DNA of 64,000 bases from Brugia malayi (GCF_000002995.4 NW_025062479.1:8857721-8921720); one strand, 5' to 3'; shown: positions 1-11,632, numbered from the stretch's first letter. Notes: generated from the sequence alone by a model not told the origin. Program-made: numbers and translations.

Positions 1-2470
1 TATTACTTATCATTATTTGCTATTGTTAACTGTACTATTATTGTTAACACTTATTGTTTTTAATTAATATTAATCATTAATATTAAATTACTATTAGTTA
101 ATACTAATTATTTTACTGTAGGAATCGATAGCATTACTGCTCTGCTTACATTAATCTATCATTGAGTTGTCATTATTCTAGATATCAACCAAAATTAAAA
201 AAATTTAAACCTGAATTTAATTATCATTTTAACTCGAAATATTTATGCAAATAAACCTTGCAATTCGTATGCTTCACATCAAGTTTTAAAGTTTACGAAC
301 AAAAAATAACATGATTACACTTTTTTAAAAAAGAACTATTTGCTTAATTACAGGAGTCTTTAATCTGTGTTATTTATTATTGAATGACGCTGACTGCTAA
401 GGAAATAAATGCTTACTAAGAAGTACTCACTCAATAACGAATCAAATCTTTTTTTAAAAATTACTATGTTCGTTTTTTACTTCGATTGCTACAAAGATGT
501 TCGCTTATTCTCAAATCATACATGCATGAGATTCATGAAGACACATGTCATTCACATTCCGTAACAAGAATCGGAAATCAGACACAGTGCAACAGTTGAT
601 TTGTTTTATATTTCATGGAATATGGTTTATTGGACTTTGACACAGCTACTGATTGCCAGTCAACAATCACGATGAAGCGTCAGTGATATAAATCATGGAT
701 TTGTAATTTTGTTAAGAATATCTAAGATAAATAGAGGGAAATTCAGCTATAACCGAAGCATTTGTTACAGATACAATGCTCTGAAATAAGTTCATAAATT
801 ATATTAATCATCGTCGGTTATTCTCAGTGATTTACTTCCTGCAATCAAAAAAAAACCATGAAAAAGAAGTAAAATAATGATTCATAAATAATTACAAATT
901 ATTTTCTCTGAGCAATTTTTGTTTCTATGCAATAGTAATTTGAAGAGAAATGTGACAAGGGGTAAACATTCCCGTGTGTTTTATTATACTTAAAATAGAG
1001 TTTCCTTGCTGTTTGTTTACTTTATTATTGCAATATTTTGAAATTACACATTTAAAGAAATATGATGAACGAAGTGAAAATATTTTTCCTTGCTTTTTAA
1101 ATCCCAGAAATTCATAAAACTTATGTTGTCTACCAATTAAAATTTCCCATTAATTTAATGTAAATCGTCGGGGAGTATTTCATTTACTGTCATCAATCAC
1201 GAAAGATTTCGCGGAGTAAAAGGAACATTCCCCCCTTATCCATATATATCAGCAGTCCCACTGACTACGACTTCAATGTAAATAATGACTTGAATAGTTT
1301 TGCTTAGCAACTCATCGTGCAGGACATGGGTATCTGCTAAGGCCTTCTAAAGTAATCTTTCGTGAAATGTATATTAAATTAAAAATAGAATATAATTTCG
1401 ACATTATTACGTCAGCTGTGACCATAGATATTTGAAATCGCATAACGATGAAACGACTTTTTCCCTCCATGTTAATTTTAATTTTTATTTTTCAATGTTT
1501 TAAATGGATAGTACATCGTATATTAGTTTAAGTAAACAAAGTTGCTTAGTCTAACCAAAGAATTTCAATACTAAAGCTAACATGTATATCATGTATATCA
1601 ACATATATAAGATATATAAGAGGCCAAAAATGCTTAGATTTCCCAACTAAACTACAATTGTCTTAGTATGTGCTAAAATTAGTTTGCTGGCAAACAGTCT
1701 CAATATTCGTCTGATCTGGACCGCAACTAATAAAAGGAGTAATACTGCTATTATTGATCATCGAGAGGTTGATTTTCTTAAATAACATGTTCAAGTACTT
1801 CACAATTTATTTTCTTGAAAGACAAGTTCATTCAATAATCCTAATAATTCTGCCAACATGCCAAGTTTTAGCATCGGTTTGAAGTAGATGCATATGCAGC
1901 TCATTACTGCAATTAAATAAGCTATCGGCATAGCACTAAAATATTGTTTTCATTATAAAATAAGAACGAAAAGAACAGAATTTAATTCTAAGTTTTTAAT
2001 AATTTTACGCTGAAATCAAGAATCAAAGGGTAAAATACGGAGAATTTGCATGAATTACATTCTGTGTCTCCTCATGAAGTAGTACTTCTATTATGCAGTT
2101 TTAGAAGCTTACCTTCTGCTATTTTAATTATCAATCATTCGATTTCAAGGGCAAAATCTCTCGATAGAAAATAACAAACATTATGTTCCGAAATTTCTGC
2201 GAGCAAAAAAAAAAAATGGTACAGATGAAAAGAATGTCGTAAAGTGCAGATACCTACAGACAGTTAATAACGACACCGACATATTCAAAAGTAATTAATT
2301 GCATCACCTTATTAAAGTTTTTTATCGAAACTAAAGAATGTTGATGTTTACAGTAACCTGCTTTTGAGATGATAGTTTTAAATCATTTTAAGTGGAGTGA
2401 CACTGGAAGCAGTTTGTGTAGCGCTAAAAATTAAAGGTAATGGGTGATAATAACTGCAAGTAATACTCAC
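1..2470. other. Gene-poor A+T-rich sequence
   Basis: No reading frame with coding character or recognisable protein similarity was seen on either strand. The stretch is strongly A+T-rich with short homopolymer runs and scattered TATA-like simple sequence. It may hold introns or downstream exons of the minus-strand candidate exon at 2471-2668, but I could not find a phase-compatible next exon. Confidence 0.5.
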
Positions 2471-2668
2471 CTGCTGAGTATTTCTGGACCTGGAGTTCGA
2501 GGAACAACATATGCCCATACGTGTAGGTGTGAACTGTCTGTGATACTGCTGCAGCTCGTGTCCGTCAAGCGAGCACCAGGGGCACAATACCAGTTGTGTC
2601 GATCTGTTTAAGACTATGCGTTTGAGATGGTCGACTATCGCAACACCTTCCACGCCCACCAATCCCAT
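2471..2668 (-). CDS. Orphan candidate coding exon, 5' end of an unknown gene
   Basis: A G+C-richer island read on the minus strand. An acceptor (TTTTGCAG) near 2779 opens an exon that ends at a strong donor, CAGCAG followed by GTGAGT at 2470. Inside it, an ATG at 2668, preceded in frame by a stop, starts 66 codons that end exactly at the donor in phase 0 (first residues MGLVGVEGVAIVDH, last residues SRSRNTQQ). The piece is cysteine-containing and not obviously hydrophobic. I do not recognise the family and could not find the next exon, so this could also be a 5' untranslated exon. A second frame from an upstream ATG is open for 52 codons, which weakens the choice of frame. Confidence 0.3.
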
Positions 2669-2895
2669 TCATACCTACTAGGTATTGCATGCAGCCGCAC
2701 TGAACGCCCCAGCAAGGACTCATCCTAATGTCTTTAAACTTTCACTGCTTGCCACAATAACTGCAAGCTTAGTAGCTCGGGGTCGCTGCAAAACAAAGGC
2801 AACAGCAACATTTCTTACACGTTCGAAACTGTTTGTGATATCATGTAAGTTCATTTAATAGTATTATTCAAGAATTGCTGATCATTGCATTGTTT

Positions 2896-3185
2896 AGATA
2901 GCAACAACAGCAAACAACAAATAACAAACAACAGTGACAGTAACAACAAACAAGAACAACAACGGCAAACAGTAGCAACAAACAATAACAAGCAACAAAC
3001 AACAACAGCAAAACCAACAATAATAAACAATTAGAATAAATAGCAACTACAAGCAGCAATAATAAACAGTGAAAACAGACACAATGAGAACAGTGAACAA
3101 CAATACACATAACAAACAACAGCAAGAACAAAAAACAATAATAATTGAAACAACGAGCAACAGCAAATAACAACTAACAACAATA
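2896..3185. repeat. CAA/AAC-rich low-complexity repeat
   Basis: About 290 bases composed almost wholly of A, C and G on the plus strand, built of irregular AAC, CAA and CAG triplets. It gives long spurious reading frames on the minus strand, rich in Cys, Leu, Val and Phe, which are a by-product of the composition and not genes. Confidence 0.85.
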
Positions 3186-5201
3186 AATGGTTTTATATGA
3201 AGTGGGGCATTTTTAAAGGAAAGAAAAATTGCAACAAAAAGGGAAGACATAGTATTAAAAAATTGAAGACAATGGGAAAAGTTCGATGTAATCATCAACT
3301 ACCACAAATTTCTGCAACCTGTATTAAAGGATAAAAGATCTAAAAAAGAATGCAGCAACTTTCATTCAATAAAAGAAAGGACATAGCTGATGAAAAATCA
3401 TTGTCCTAACGATCTTTCCTCGTTGTATGAAATTTCTGCATTTTTATGTCTATGAAATGTCTTTCCGATTCCCATTTTTATGATTTAATTAGCGAGATCA
3501 TACTGAAAAGAATAATGACAACATTTCCACGGGTATATTTACATATGACTAAACAAAATGACTATTTTTCGTCCAAGTATTTATATAAAAACTTAATTCG
3601 TACAAATGAATTTCACAAATATTATTGTTATCGATATCATATTTGCTAGGGTGATAGTGCTATGTTGTCAGAGAGACTGAAAAAGCAAAGTTATGCATGA
3701 AAATTAATTTTGTCAGATTTGATCAACACTAACAACATATACTCGACACTGAATTTGACTGATTAATTAATAAAATATCATTACAAATATGTCAAGTGTT
3801 AACCTTCCAAGAGATAATAAGAGAAATAATGCAGCTCAGAAGCTCTTACAACAATGATATTCGGATGCGATAAAAGGTGGAAATATTTGTTAATAAAATG
3901 CAGTAAATTTCATGGAAAATGACTTTAATGAGAGCTTTTTGTGGAATTTATGAAATGAATAAACCCTCAAGAATTGTTGTACCGTTTGGGACTTTTGACA
4001 ACTACATTTAAGACTTTTTTTCATTAAAAATGGCATTTAGTTGAGAGAAATTGCAATCAGATTAAAGATTGAGGCCAGATGTGTCAAAAACAAATTAATA
4101 ATTATAACCCATCCATCAGGATTGATTTCACATTTCCAGTGGATTGTTATATGAAGTTATGATCTAGCAAAAGCTGAAGTATTTGTGGATTTAAAGAAAA
4201 AATTAATTTGGTTTCTGCATTACTGAAAAAAAAAGCTGATTGTCACTACGGGTTACAGGTAACTAATTAATTACCCAGTAGAACGCTTTTTGGTTTCTGA
4301 AAGAAAGAAAGTGAAAAGTTTTTTATGTTGCTTTCATACGTGTGAGAGAATATTTTTGTTTGTTTCCGATCAGTATCCAAAATAACTGCAGAAAAGTCAA
4401 TTAAAATAAAAAATATTATGCTATAATAGTATTATAATGTTATTTTTTTTCATAATGCTATGTTTTATACCATTGCTAAAAATATTCTTGCTGGATAAGA
4501 TTGGAATCGAGTTCATGGATGCATTCAAGATAAGTTGCTGTCAATCAGTTTTGGGAACTGATAGCAATATGATAATTGAATTGTAATTCCGCAGAATATC
4601 ATTCATCAACTTCAAAATTGTTAAGCCACTTCGACCAGTCGCAGCTATTTTCATCATTAATTATCCGAATTGTATAAAGATTTTACTAATCTTACTCCCG
4701 TAAAACTCTTTTCTGCCTGTTTGATAGATTCTTTCAGTTTTAAAAGTAATTTTAAGAATTCCCCGAAAACTAGCGTTACAGCAGGATTCGCATTAATAAA
4801 ATTTATGTTCTTGTTCGAAGAAATAAAACCAGCTTTTTCAGTAACATTTTTGTAACACATTGTTATGAACGATTGTAAAAGTTATTAAGGAAAGAGGAAG
4901 TAGTGAAACTTATCAGTCTGATAAAAAAGATTCTGGACATCCATAAAATATGCACAAAGATATTATTAAGATTATTTGCAATAGTTCGCAAAAAGTTTCT
5001 GGAAGAGCGAATGACTAGAACGAATCCTGAACTTGAAGTTAGCTATCTAAGTTGAAATACCAAAGTAATTAAAAGAAATTAATAAGATCACTGACTAAAT
5101 AATAATTAATAAATTAATGATGTAAAAAAATGTAACAGAGCAATAGTCACTAACACTAGAAAGAAAACTTTAACTTATCAACGAAAAAATGCCGGTATGA
5201 A
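3186..5201. other. Intergenic sequence left of the retrotransposon
   Basis: A+T-rich, without a supported gene. Overlapping frames of about 60 codons on both strands near 4657-4860 have no recognisable similarity and no splice context that would join them to anything. Confidence 0.5.
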
Positions 5202-5206
5202 ATTTG
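5202..5206. repeat. Left target-site duplication ATTTG
   Basis: The five bases directly before the 5' LTR are ATTTG, and the same five bases follow the 3' LTR at 11628-11632. A 5-bp duplication is usual for LTR-element integration and defines the element's ends exactly. Confidence 0.9.
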
Positions 5207-5701
5207 TGTCGCGGATTTTAATATCGCGATCTAAAAATATGAGTTGCAAATTGTAGTAAAGATATCTACGTAATTTCCGCAAATAATGCTTATACTTCGG
5301 ACTCTTTGTTTCCAAATTTATGCTTCTACATATTGAAACAATTTACATCGTTCTTTGTTAGCAATCCTTACAATCATGAGGATATCTACATTGTTCTTTG
5401 TTAGCTATCATAATCATGCGGTTATCTAATAAGCTCTTTATTAGCAACTGGTGCCCATGCAAGCACCTCCTCTCCTTTGTTTCGATCATTGTCTAACATC
5501 AATGTAGATTTATAACCATACTATTGTCAATTAGGTCAGTTTTAAAATCATCCAATCCTCCGAATCAGTTTTACTCAATTGTTGCCCAAATATTTAGCTG
5601 GCATCCAACACATCTCCCTGACATCAAACTTCTCCCCCGAATAACAATTTAACCAAATCATAAAGGTTTGTTTCCAAAAACATTTTTTTGCTTCCACTAC
5701 A
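5207..5701 (+). repeat. 5' long terminal repeat
   Basis: 495 bp, starting TGTCGCGG and ending CACTACA. Near its left end there is a small inverted repeat (TCGCG and CGCGA around 5209-5229). Around 5345-5427 two imperfect direct copies of about 40 bp stand head to tail, each containing GTTCTTTGTTAGC. It should carry the promoter and RNA start of the element. Confidence 0.95.
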
Positions 5702-5705
5702 ATTT

Positions 5706-5723
5706 TGGTGCCACGAGCCGGGA
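5706..5723 (+). other. Primer-binding site of the retrotransposon
   Basis: Four bases after the 5' LTR, the 18-mer TGGTGCCACGAGCCGGGA begins with TGG, complementary to the CCA end of a tRNA. Its complement reads as a tRNA 3' end with an acceptor strand ending GGCA before CCA. I cannot name the tRNA with confidence from memory. The ATG of the coding frame (5725) follows after one base. Confidence 0.75.
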
Positions 5724-5724
5724 C

Positions 5725-8700
5725 ATGTCCGACAGTATAAGAAAAGGAAGCGAATTATCGAAGTCGAGAACTCTAGAACTTCTTAAAGAAGCAAGTGAAC
5801 TCGATCTGACCTCCCCGTCTCAAACACTATCACGAGGGGAACTTCAGCATCAATACGAAATTAAATTGCGAATCGTCAAGGAGAAGATCGCACATCTCGA
5901 ATATTATGCTGGGTTACTCGAAACAGCTAATCAAAATTGGCTGGATAATATTCAGAGCTTGACAATAGCAACGAGGAGAAAGGAAGAGGAGACGAAATAC
6001 GCCAATATGGTTGACGATCCACAAGGTATTTTAAGTTTAATCACTAGAACAAGAGAAACTATTATTACCCTTAAATTACATACTGATGAATATTGCTCGG
6101 TACTACAACATTTAAAACAAGAAGAGGTCAAAGAATCATTTCCAAAGAATAGTATGATTCACACAAATCAAGCAGAAATAAAACTTCCTCAATTACCACT
6201 AATAACGTTTAGTGGGGATCCAAAATTGTGGAGGCAATTTTGGTGTAGTTTCAAGGCAGCAGTCCATGAGCAAAGCATCCCAGATATTCAAAAGTTAAAC
6301 TATCTGATATCATGTCTTAAAGGAGATGCTTTGTTATCTGTAAGAGGTTATGATATAGCGCCAGAAAACTACGATGTTATAATAGGTTTACTAAAAGAGA
6401 AATATGGTAAACCTTTCCTTATAAAGAAATCACTCTACAACGAGTTGAATACCATCAAAAAAAATGACCGAGAGTGGAAAGCAACCATAGAAGCCATGGA
6501 GAGAACATTTCGACAACTGGAAGCTATAGGTGAAAATTTAGAGCATTCAAGCATCGAAATTACAATTGAAAATAAACTACCAGCGTGGATAATTGATAAA
6601 TTATACCAATTGAAAGAGGATTCGACGAGTTGGTCAGTTAAGGATATCCGGCAGTACCTGACAAAACTAGTTCTAAGAAATGAAGAAGTTGCTAGAAGTC
6701 AAGCAGACACAAGGGAGAAGAAAACAAACAAAAATAATGTTAGAGGCGAAACGTCAGCTTTCGCCACAATCAACCAAACAAAGGGAGATAATACAATCAA
6801 ATCAAAAAAGGTTCCAGGAAAAATTTCTATAAATGGGAAAAGGAAACCATGCGTATTTTGCAATAAGGACCACTGGAACAATGAATGTAACATCTATCCC
6901 ACTCTCAAACTCCGGATGGAACGTTTGAGAGAAATCACTGCATGTTTCAAATGTTTACGAAAAGGACATGCAACAAGTGATTGTAAAAAAGGGAAACCTT
7001 TGTGTTTCCATTGTAAAAGTCCACACAATACAGCACTGTGTCCCAACAACTACAAGGAACTCACGCAAGCAGTGGATTCCAACAAAGAAAGGTTGGGTTC
7101 AGTCACAATCGCTAACTCCATTACCGAAAAAGGAAATCAATGGAAAAAGCGAACCTTACTGTTATGTAAGGAAATAAATGTAACCAATCCAAATCGCCCA
7201 AAAATCCAACAAAAGGCTTTAATTCTATTCGATATTGGTTCTCAATTATCGTTCATATCAAAGGATTTGGCTTATCGATTGAATCTACAAGAAACTAACG
7301 AGATGGAAATAAAAATTGCTTCATTTGGTGATAAGACGCCAAAAACGTGTATCACTACTAAAACTGAAATCGGAGTAAAAATTGGAAATAAAGAAATAAT
7401 CCGATTAGATGTAATAACAGTTAACCACTTGACGAATGAATTGCAAGTAGTTAATCTAAACAAAAAGGAATTGTTGATGATAGACAAACGAAATCAGTTT
7501 AGTAATTTCAAAAACAAATGGAAACAACCGGACATACTCATAGGTGCGGATCACTTCTTCAAGTTTATCCAGTTTGACCAAGCAGAGAACTTAAAATCAG
7601 GATTTTCATTGATCCATACAAAGGTTGGACCTATAATAGCTGGAAGTGGGTATATAAATGAAATACACGACAGTATTTCAGAAACCACATCAGTAAGTCC
7701 GATTTCTCAAGTCAATGCCGTCAATATTCCAGACTTAGATCACTTTTGGAAACTGGAATTAATGGGTATACAAGACAAAATAAACTCTGACAATGATGAA
7801 AAAGCATTGCAGCAATTTAAACAAACTATCACTAGGGACAAGGGAAGATATCAAGTTTGTTGGCCTTGGAAAGATTCAAAGAACAAACTAAGCGATAATT
7901 TCGGACTTTGCCTTGGAAGATTAAAGTCGTTAATTAGGAGGCTTCAAATGAAACCTCAATTACTAAGTCGATACAATCAAACTATTGAAGAACAACTCAA
8001 TTCCAATATAATTGAGAAAGTGTCATCGGAAATGAATGAAGTTGGTATTATTCATTATCTGCCTCATCACGAAGTGATAACACCAAATAAAACCACGACA
8101 AATCTGAGGATAGTTTATGATGCATCAGCTCATTGTAAAGGAATGAAAAGTTTAAATGATGTTTTATATCGGGGACCAATAACACTCCCTGATTTGGTTG
8201 GAGTTTTGCTACGTTTCCGTACAATGAAAAATGTAATAATAGCAGACGTAGAAAAGGCGTTCTTGCAAATAGAATTGCATCCAACAGATAGAAACTGCAC
8301 TCGATTTCTTTGGTTGAAAGACATTCGAAGTCCAGTTAACGAAGAAAACGTAAGTTGTTACCGTTTCCAACGAGTTCCATTTGGAATTGTATCATCTCCA
8401 TTTTTATTGTCCGCTACACTCAATTATCATTTGGAAACTTGTAAAAGCAAAATCGCACTCGAGTTAAGGAAAAATCTCTATGTCGATAACATTATAATAC
8501 CAACCAAAGGAACCAACGAAGCTCTTTCCAATTATAAGGAAATTAAAATTATATTCAATGAAGCATCAATGAATGTACGGGAATTTCTCTCTAACGATCA
8601 AGAAGTCAATGAAAAACTTCCGGTACAAGATCGAGCAGAGGTAAGTTCAATTAAAAAAATTCTAGGTCTCAATTGGTACCACAAACAAGATATCATTCAA

Positions 8701-11160
8701 GTAACGTTAAAACCATGGTTTGGTAAGAAATTAACTAAAAGAATTATATTGCAATTCGTAGCCTCACAATATGACCCACTAGGATTCATAGTTCCTATAC
8801 TGATAAGATTCAAATTGTTTCTCCAAACTTTGTGGAAAAAGAACCTTTCATGGGATCAAACTATAAGTGAGGAAGATGAAACCACGTGGAAATTACTCAC
8901 GAACGAATGGCCAAAGAAACTAAAGGATCTACCAAGATTCACAACAAATTGTTCCAAGCAAGTACAATTTCATGTTTTTACTGACGCATCAACTGCTGCA
9001 TACTCAGCAGCTTTATACATTCGAACTCAAGAAAGAGAAGTATTCTTAGTGTTTGCTAAATCCCGAATTGCGCCAATTAAAGGAATGTCAATACCTCGAT
9101 TAGAATTACTGGCAATACTCATCGGAGTGAGAATGGTACAATTCGTATTAAAACAAAAAGAGCTTGAGGACGTGATAACAATTTTATGGTCCGATTCTCA
9201 ATGTGCGCTTCATTGGGTTCACAATAGTTCCCGTTTACTACCAACGTTCATACAAAATAGGGTAGAAGAAATACGAAAGGCGAAAATCCATTTTAGATAT
9301 ATCCCAAGTGAACAAAACCCAGCTGATATAGCTACAAAAGGAATCTCTCCGAATAAACTAAAAGGATATGATCTTTGGTGGAAAGGACCAAAGTGGTTAA
9401 CAGAAAACGAATCAAAATGGCCACAGTGGAAATACAATTACAATGAGGATTACCAGGATGAAGAAATTGTGGCCCACATCACAGAACCAATTATCATAAA
9501 CAAACATTTCGGAATCTTAGATGCTAGTCGTTTTAGCAAATGGTCAAGATTAATAAGAACAACTGGTTGGGTTCTGAAATTCATAAGATTAACAATGAAA
9601 AGGGAAATTCCTTGGCTAAAGATGGCAACGAAAGAAAAGAATATATTGACAACACAGGATTACGAGTTGTCAGAAATTGTGCTATTCAAACAAGCACAGT
9701 CAGAAGGAGTTACCAAAGATGAAATAATCAAATGGAATTTGTTCTATGATAACGAACTATGGAGATACAAAAGCCGCGTAGTTAACTCTGAAATGAAAGA
9801 GAGTAACTTACACCCAATATATCTCCCGAGACACAACACCATAACTGAACTCTTTATTCAGCAACGACATGAACAACTGTATCATGCTGGAATTGCTCAT
9901 ACACTCTCAAATCTGAGATCGACGATATGGATCCCAAAAGGTAGAACGGAAGTCAAACGAATCTTGAATAAGTGCATGAAGTGCAGACGCTGGACAACTA
10001 AACCATTCAAATTACCAACTATGGCTGATCTTCCAGCATCTCGGACCACAAGATCAAGACCCTTTGCGCGAGTAGGACTAGACTATTTAGGTCCTGTGAA
10101 TATCAGGAGTGATAATGGGCTAACAAAAAGATGGGTAGCACTATTCACATGTTTCACAACAAGAGCTGTACATCTAGAAGTAGTAGAAACTCTTTCAGCC
10201 GAAAGCTTTTTACATGTTTTCAGAAGATTTACAGCAAGACGAGGCTTTCCAGAATTAATCTTAAGCGACAACGCTGGTCAATTCCAGTTAATTTTTAAAA
10301 TCATTGTGAAACAACAATTAAATGAATTCCTAGCGGAAAGGAAAATGATCTGGAAAAATATAATACCAAAGGCGCCTTGGAACGGAGGAGTATATGAGCG
10401 ACTTATTGGGTTAACAAAAAGGGCAATGAAAAGAGCCATCGGCAGAAAGTTATTATGGGAACGGGAATTGATTACGCTAGTAGCGGAAGTGGAAAGTATT
10501 TTGAATACTCGACCACTAACTTACGTAAATTTTGATGATTGTATCATATTGCGTCCAATTGACTTTATACTACCGAATGCGCATCTAATCATGCCTGCTA
10601 AAAACAAGAATGAAATGGATGATTTTATCCCTCATAAATTGGATTCGAGAGAAAAACTCATTCAATACTGGTCAAATACACTAAAGGCCCTCGATGCCTT
10701 CTGGGAAATATGGAAAGAGGAATATTTAAATACTCTTAAAGAAAGAGCACAAAGGGAACACTCTTCTCCGAGAGATGTAGTAAAAAGAACTCCCCACGAG
10801 GGAGAGATTGTGTTACTAAATGAACCAGAAATTCCCCGTGGCATGTGGAAAATAGCCAGAATAAGAGAAATCAAAACAGGAAAGGATGGAGAAGTGAGAA
10901 GTGTCTCGATAGAATTACCGAAAGGAAAAATACTCAACAGACCGGTGAATATGTTATACCCACTGGAAGTCAAAGGTGAGGAAATTGACCCTCAACCAAC
11001 AATGTTTAACAAATCAGTGCAAAATGTCAATGAACAAGAACCAATTGCTCTACGAACTAGAAGCGCTATAAGGCGAAGCAATCAACCAAAGCTGTCCAAC
11101 GAACTAAAGCATTTAGCTCCTTCGGTCGGGAGTGTCGCGGATTTTAATATCGCGATCTAA
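5725..11160 (+). CDS. BEL/Pao gag-pol polyprotein
   Basis: One uninterrupted frame of 1,811 residues from ATG 5725. The frame stays open upstream into the LTR, but only with a TTG start, so the ATG just past the primer-binding site is preferred. Order (residues from this ATG): predicted helical N-terminus (about 25-120); DUF1759-like Gag (about 153-320); three CCHC-type zinc knuckles starting at Cys 376, 407 and 427; DUF1758-type aspartic protease with Asp 503 in the motif FDIGSQLSFI (DTG or DSG expected); reverse transcriptase with box YVDN at 919-922; RNase H with Asp 1087 in FTDAS; integrase with zinc-binding His 1382, Cys 1417 and Cys 1420 and catalytic Asp 1453, Asp 1515 and Glu 1558; DUF5641-like tail (about 1689-1748). 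Gag and Pol are fused in frame. The stop lies 28 bases inside the 3' LTR. Confidence 0.93.
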   Translation: MSDSIRKGSELSKSRTLELLKEASELDLTSPSQTLSRGELQHQYEIKLRIVKEKIAHLEYYAGLLETANQNWLDNIQSLTIATRRKEEETKYANMVDDPQGILSLITRTRETIITLKLHTDEYCSVLQHLKQEEVKESFPKNSMIHTNQAEIKLPQLPLITFSGDPKLWRQFWCSFKAAVHEQSIPDIQKLNYLISCLKGDALLSVRGYDIAPENYDVIIGLLKEKYGKPFLIKKSLYNELNTIKKNDREWKATIEAMERTFRQLEAIGENLEHSSIEITIENKLPAWIIDKLYQLKEDSTSWSVKDIRQYLTKLVLRNEEVARSQADTREKKTNKNNVRGETSAFATINQTKGDNTIKSKKVPGKISINGKRKPCVFCNKDHWNNECNIYPTLKLRMERLREITACFKCLRKGHATSDCKKGKPLCFHCKSPHNTALCPNNYKELTQAVDSNKERLGSVTIANSITEKGNQWKKRTLLLCKEINVTNPNRPKIQQKALILFDIGSQLSFISKDLAYRLNLQETNEMEIKIASFGDKTPKTCITTKTEIGVKIGNKEIIRLDVITVNHLTNELQVVNLNKKELLMIDKRNQFSNFKNKWKQPDILIGADHFFKFIQFDQAENLKSGFSLIHTKVGPIIAGSGYINEIHDSISETTSVSPISQVNAVNIPDLDHFWKLELMGIQDKINSDNDEKALQQFKQTITRDKGRYQVCWPWKDSKNKLSDNFGLCLGRLKSLIRRLQMKPQLLSRYNQTIEEQLNSNIIEKVSSEMNEVGIIHYLPHHEVITPNKTTTNLRIVYDASAHCKGMKSLNDVLYRGPITLPDLVGVLLRFRTMKNVIIADVEKAFLQIELHPTDRNCTRFLWLKDIRSPVNEENVSCYRFQRVPFGIVSSPFLLSATLNYHLETCKSKIALELRKNLYVDNIIIPTKGTNEALSNYKEIKIIFNEASMNVREFLSNDQEVNEKLPVQDRAEVSSIKKILGLNWYHKQDIIQVTLKPWFGKKLTKRIILQFVASQYDPLGFIVPILIRFKLFLQTLWKKNLSWDQTISEEDETTWKLLTNEWPKKLKDLPRFTTNCSKQVQFHVFTDASTAAYSAALYIRTQEREVFLVFAKSRIAPIKGMSIPRLELLAILIGVRMVQFVLKQKELEDVITILWSDSQCALHWVHNSSRLLPTFIQNRVEEIRKAKIHFRYIPSEQNPADIATKGISPNKLKGYDLWWKGPKWLTENESKWPQWKYNYNEDYQDEEIVAHITEPIIINKHFGILDASRFSKWSRLIRTTGWVLKFIRLTMKREIPWLKMATKEKNILTTQDYELSEIVLFKQAQSEGVTKDEIIKWNLFYDNELWRYKSRVVNSEMKESNLHPIYLPRHNTITELFIQQRHEQLYHAGIAHTLSNLRSTIWIPKGRTEVKRILNKCMKCRRWTTKPFKLPTMADLPASRTTRSRPFARVGLDYLGPVNIRSDNGLTKRWVALFTCFTTRAVHLEVVETLSAESFLHVFRRFTARRGFPELILSDNAGQFQLIFKIIVKQQLNEFLAERKMIWKNIIPKAPWNGGVYERLIGLTKRAMKRAIGRKLLWERELITLVAEVESILNTRPLTYVNFDDCIILRPIDFILPNAHLIMPAKNKNEMDDFIPHKLDSREKLIQYWSNTLKALDAFWEIWKEEYLNTLKERAQREHSSPRDVVKRTPHEGEIVLLNEPEIPRGMWKIARIREIKTGKDGEVRSVSIELPKGKILNRPVNMLYPLEVKGEEIDPQPTMFNKSVQNVNEQEPIALRTRSAIRRSNQPKLSNELKHLAPSVGSVADFNIAI

Positions 11161-11627
11161 AAATATGAGTTGCAAATTGTAGTAAAGATATCTACGTAAT
11201 TTCCGCAAATAATGCTTATACTTCGGACTCTTTGTTTCCAAATTTATGCTTCTACATATTGAAACAATTTACATCGTTCTTTGTTAGCAATCCTTACAAT
11301 CATGAGGATATCTACATTGTTCTTTGTTAGCTATCATAATCATGCGGTTATCTAATAAGCTCTTTATTAGCAACTGGTGCCCATGCAAGCACCTCCTCTC
11401 CTTTGTTTCGATCATTGTCTAACATCAATGTAGATTTATAACCATACTATTGTCAATTAGGTCAGTTTTAAAATCATCCAATCCTCCGAATCAGTTTTAC
11501 TCAATTGTTGCCCAAATATTTAGCTGGCATCCAACACATCTCCCTGACATCAAACTTCTCCCCCGAATAACAATTTAACCAAATCATAAAGGTTTGTTTC
11601 CAAAAACATTTTTTTGCTTCCACTACA
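11133..11627 (+). repeat. 3' long terminal repeat
   Basis: 495 bp, apparently identical to the 5' LTR over its whole length. Its first 28 bases are also the last nine codons and the stop of the gag-pol frame. Confidence 0.95.
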
Positions 11628-11632
11628 ATTTG
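11628..11632. repeat. Right target-site duplication ATTTG
   Basis: Exact copy of the five bases that precede the 5' LTR at 5202-5206. Confidence 0.9.

Larger units (their letters stand above)
5207..11627 (+). mobile_element. Complete BEL/Pao-type LTR retrotransposon
   Basis: A 6.4-kb element bounded by two 495-bp LTRs that begin TG and end CA, flanked by ATTTG target duplications. After the 5' LTR come a primer-binding site and a single open frame for Gag, protease, reverse transcriptase, RNase H and integrase. The domain order, the Gag type (DUF1759-like), the DUF1758-type protease and the DUF5641-like C-terminus place it in the BEL/Pao group, not Gypsy or Copia. No separate envelope frame is present. 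The two LTRs match base for base when read side by side, and the coding frame has no stop, so insertion was recent. Only a short purine stretch (GGGAG) stands just before the 3' LTR as possible polypurine tract. Confidence 0.95.

Noticed and set aside
2868..3298. Long minus-strand Cys/Leu/Val-rich frames
   Set aside because: They are translations of a CAA-rich low-complexity repeat.
5668..5724. Upstream extension of the retrotransposon frame into the 5' LTR
   Set aside because: The first codon at 5668 is TTG, not ATG, and the extra codons translate the LTR end and the primer-binding site. The ATG at 5725 is the sensible start.
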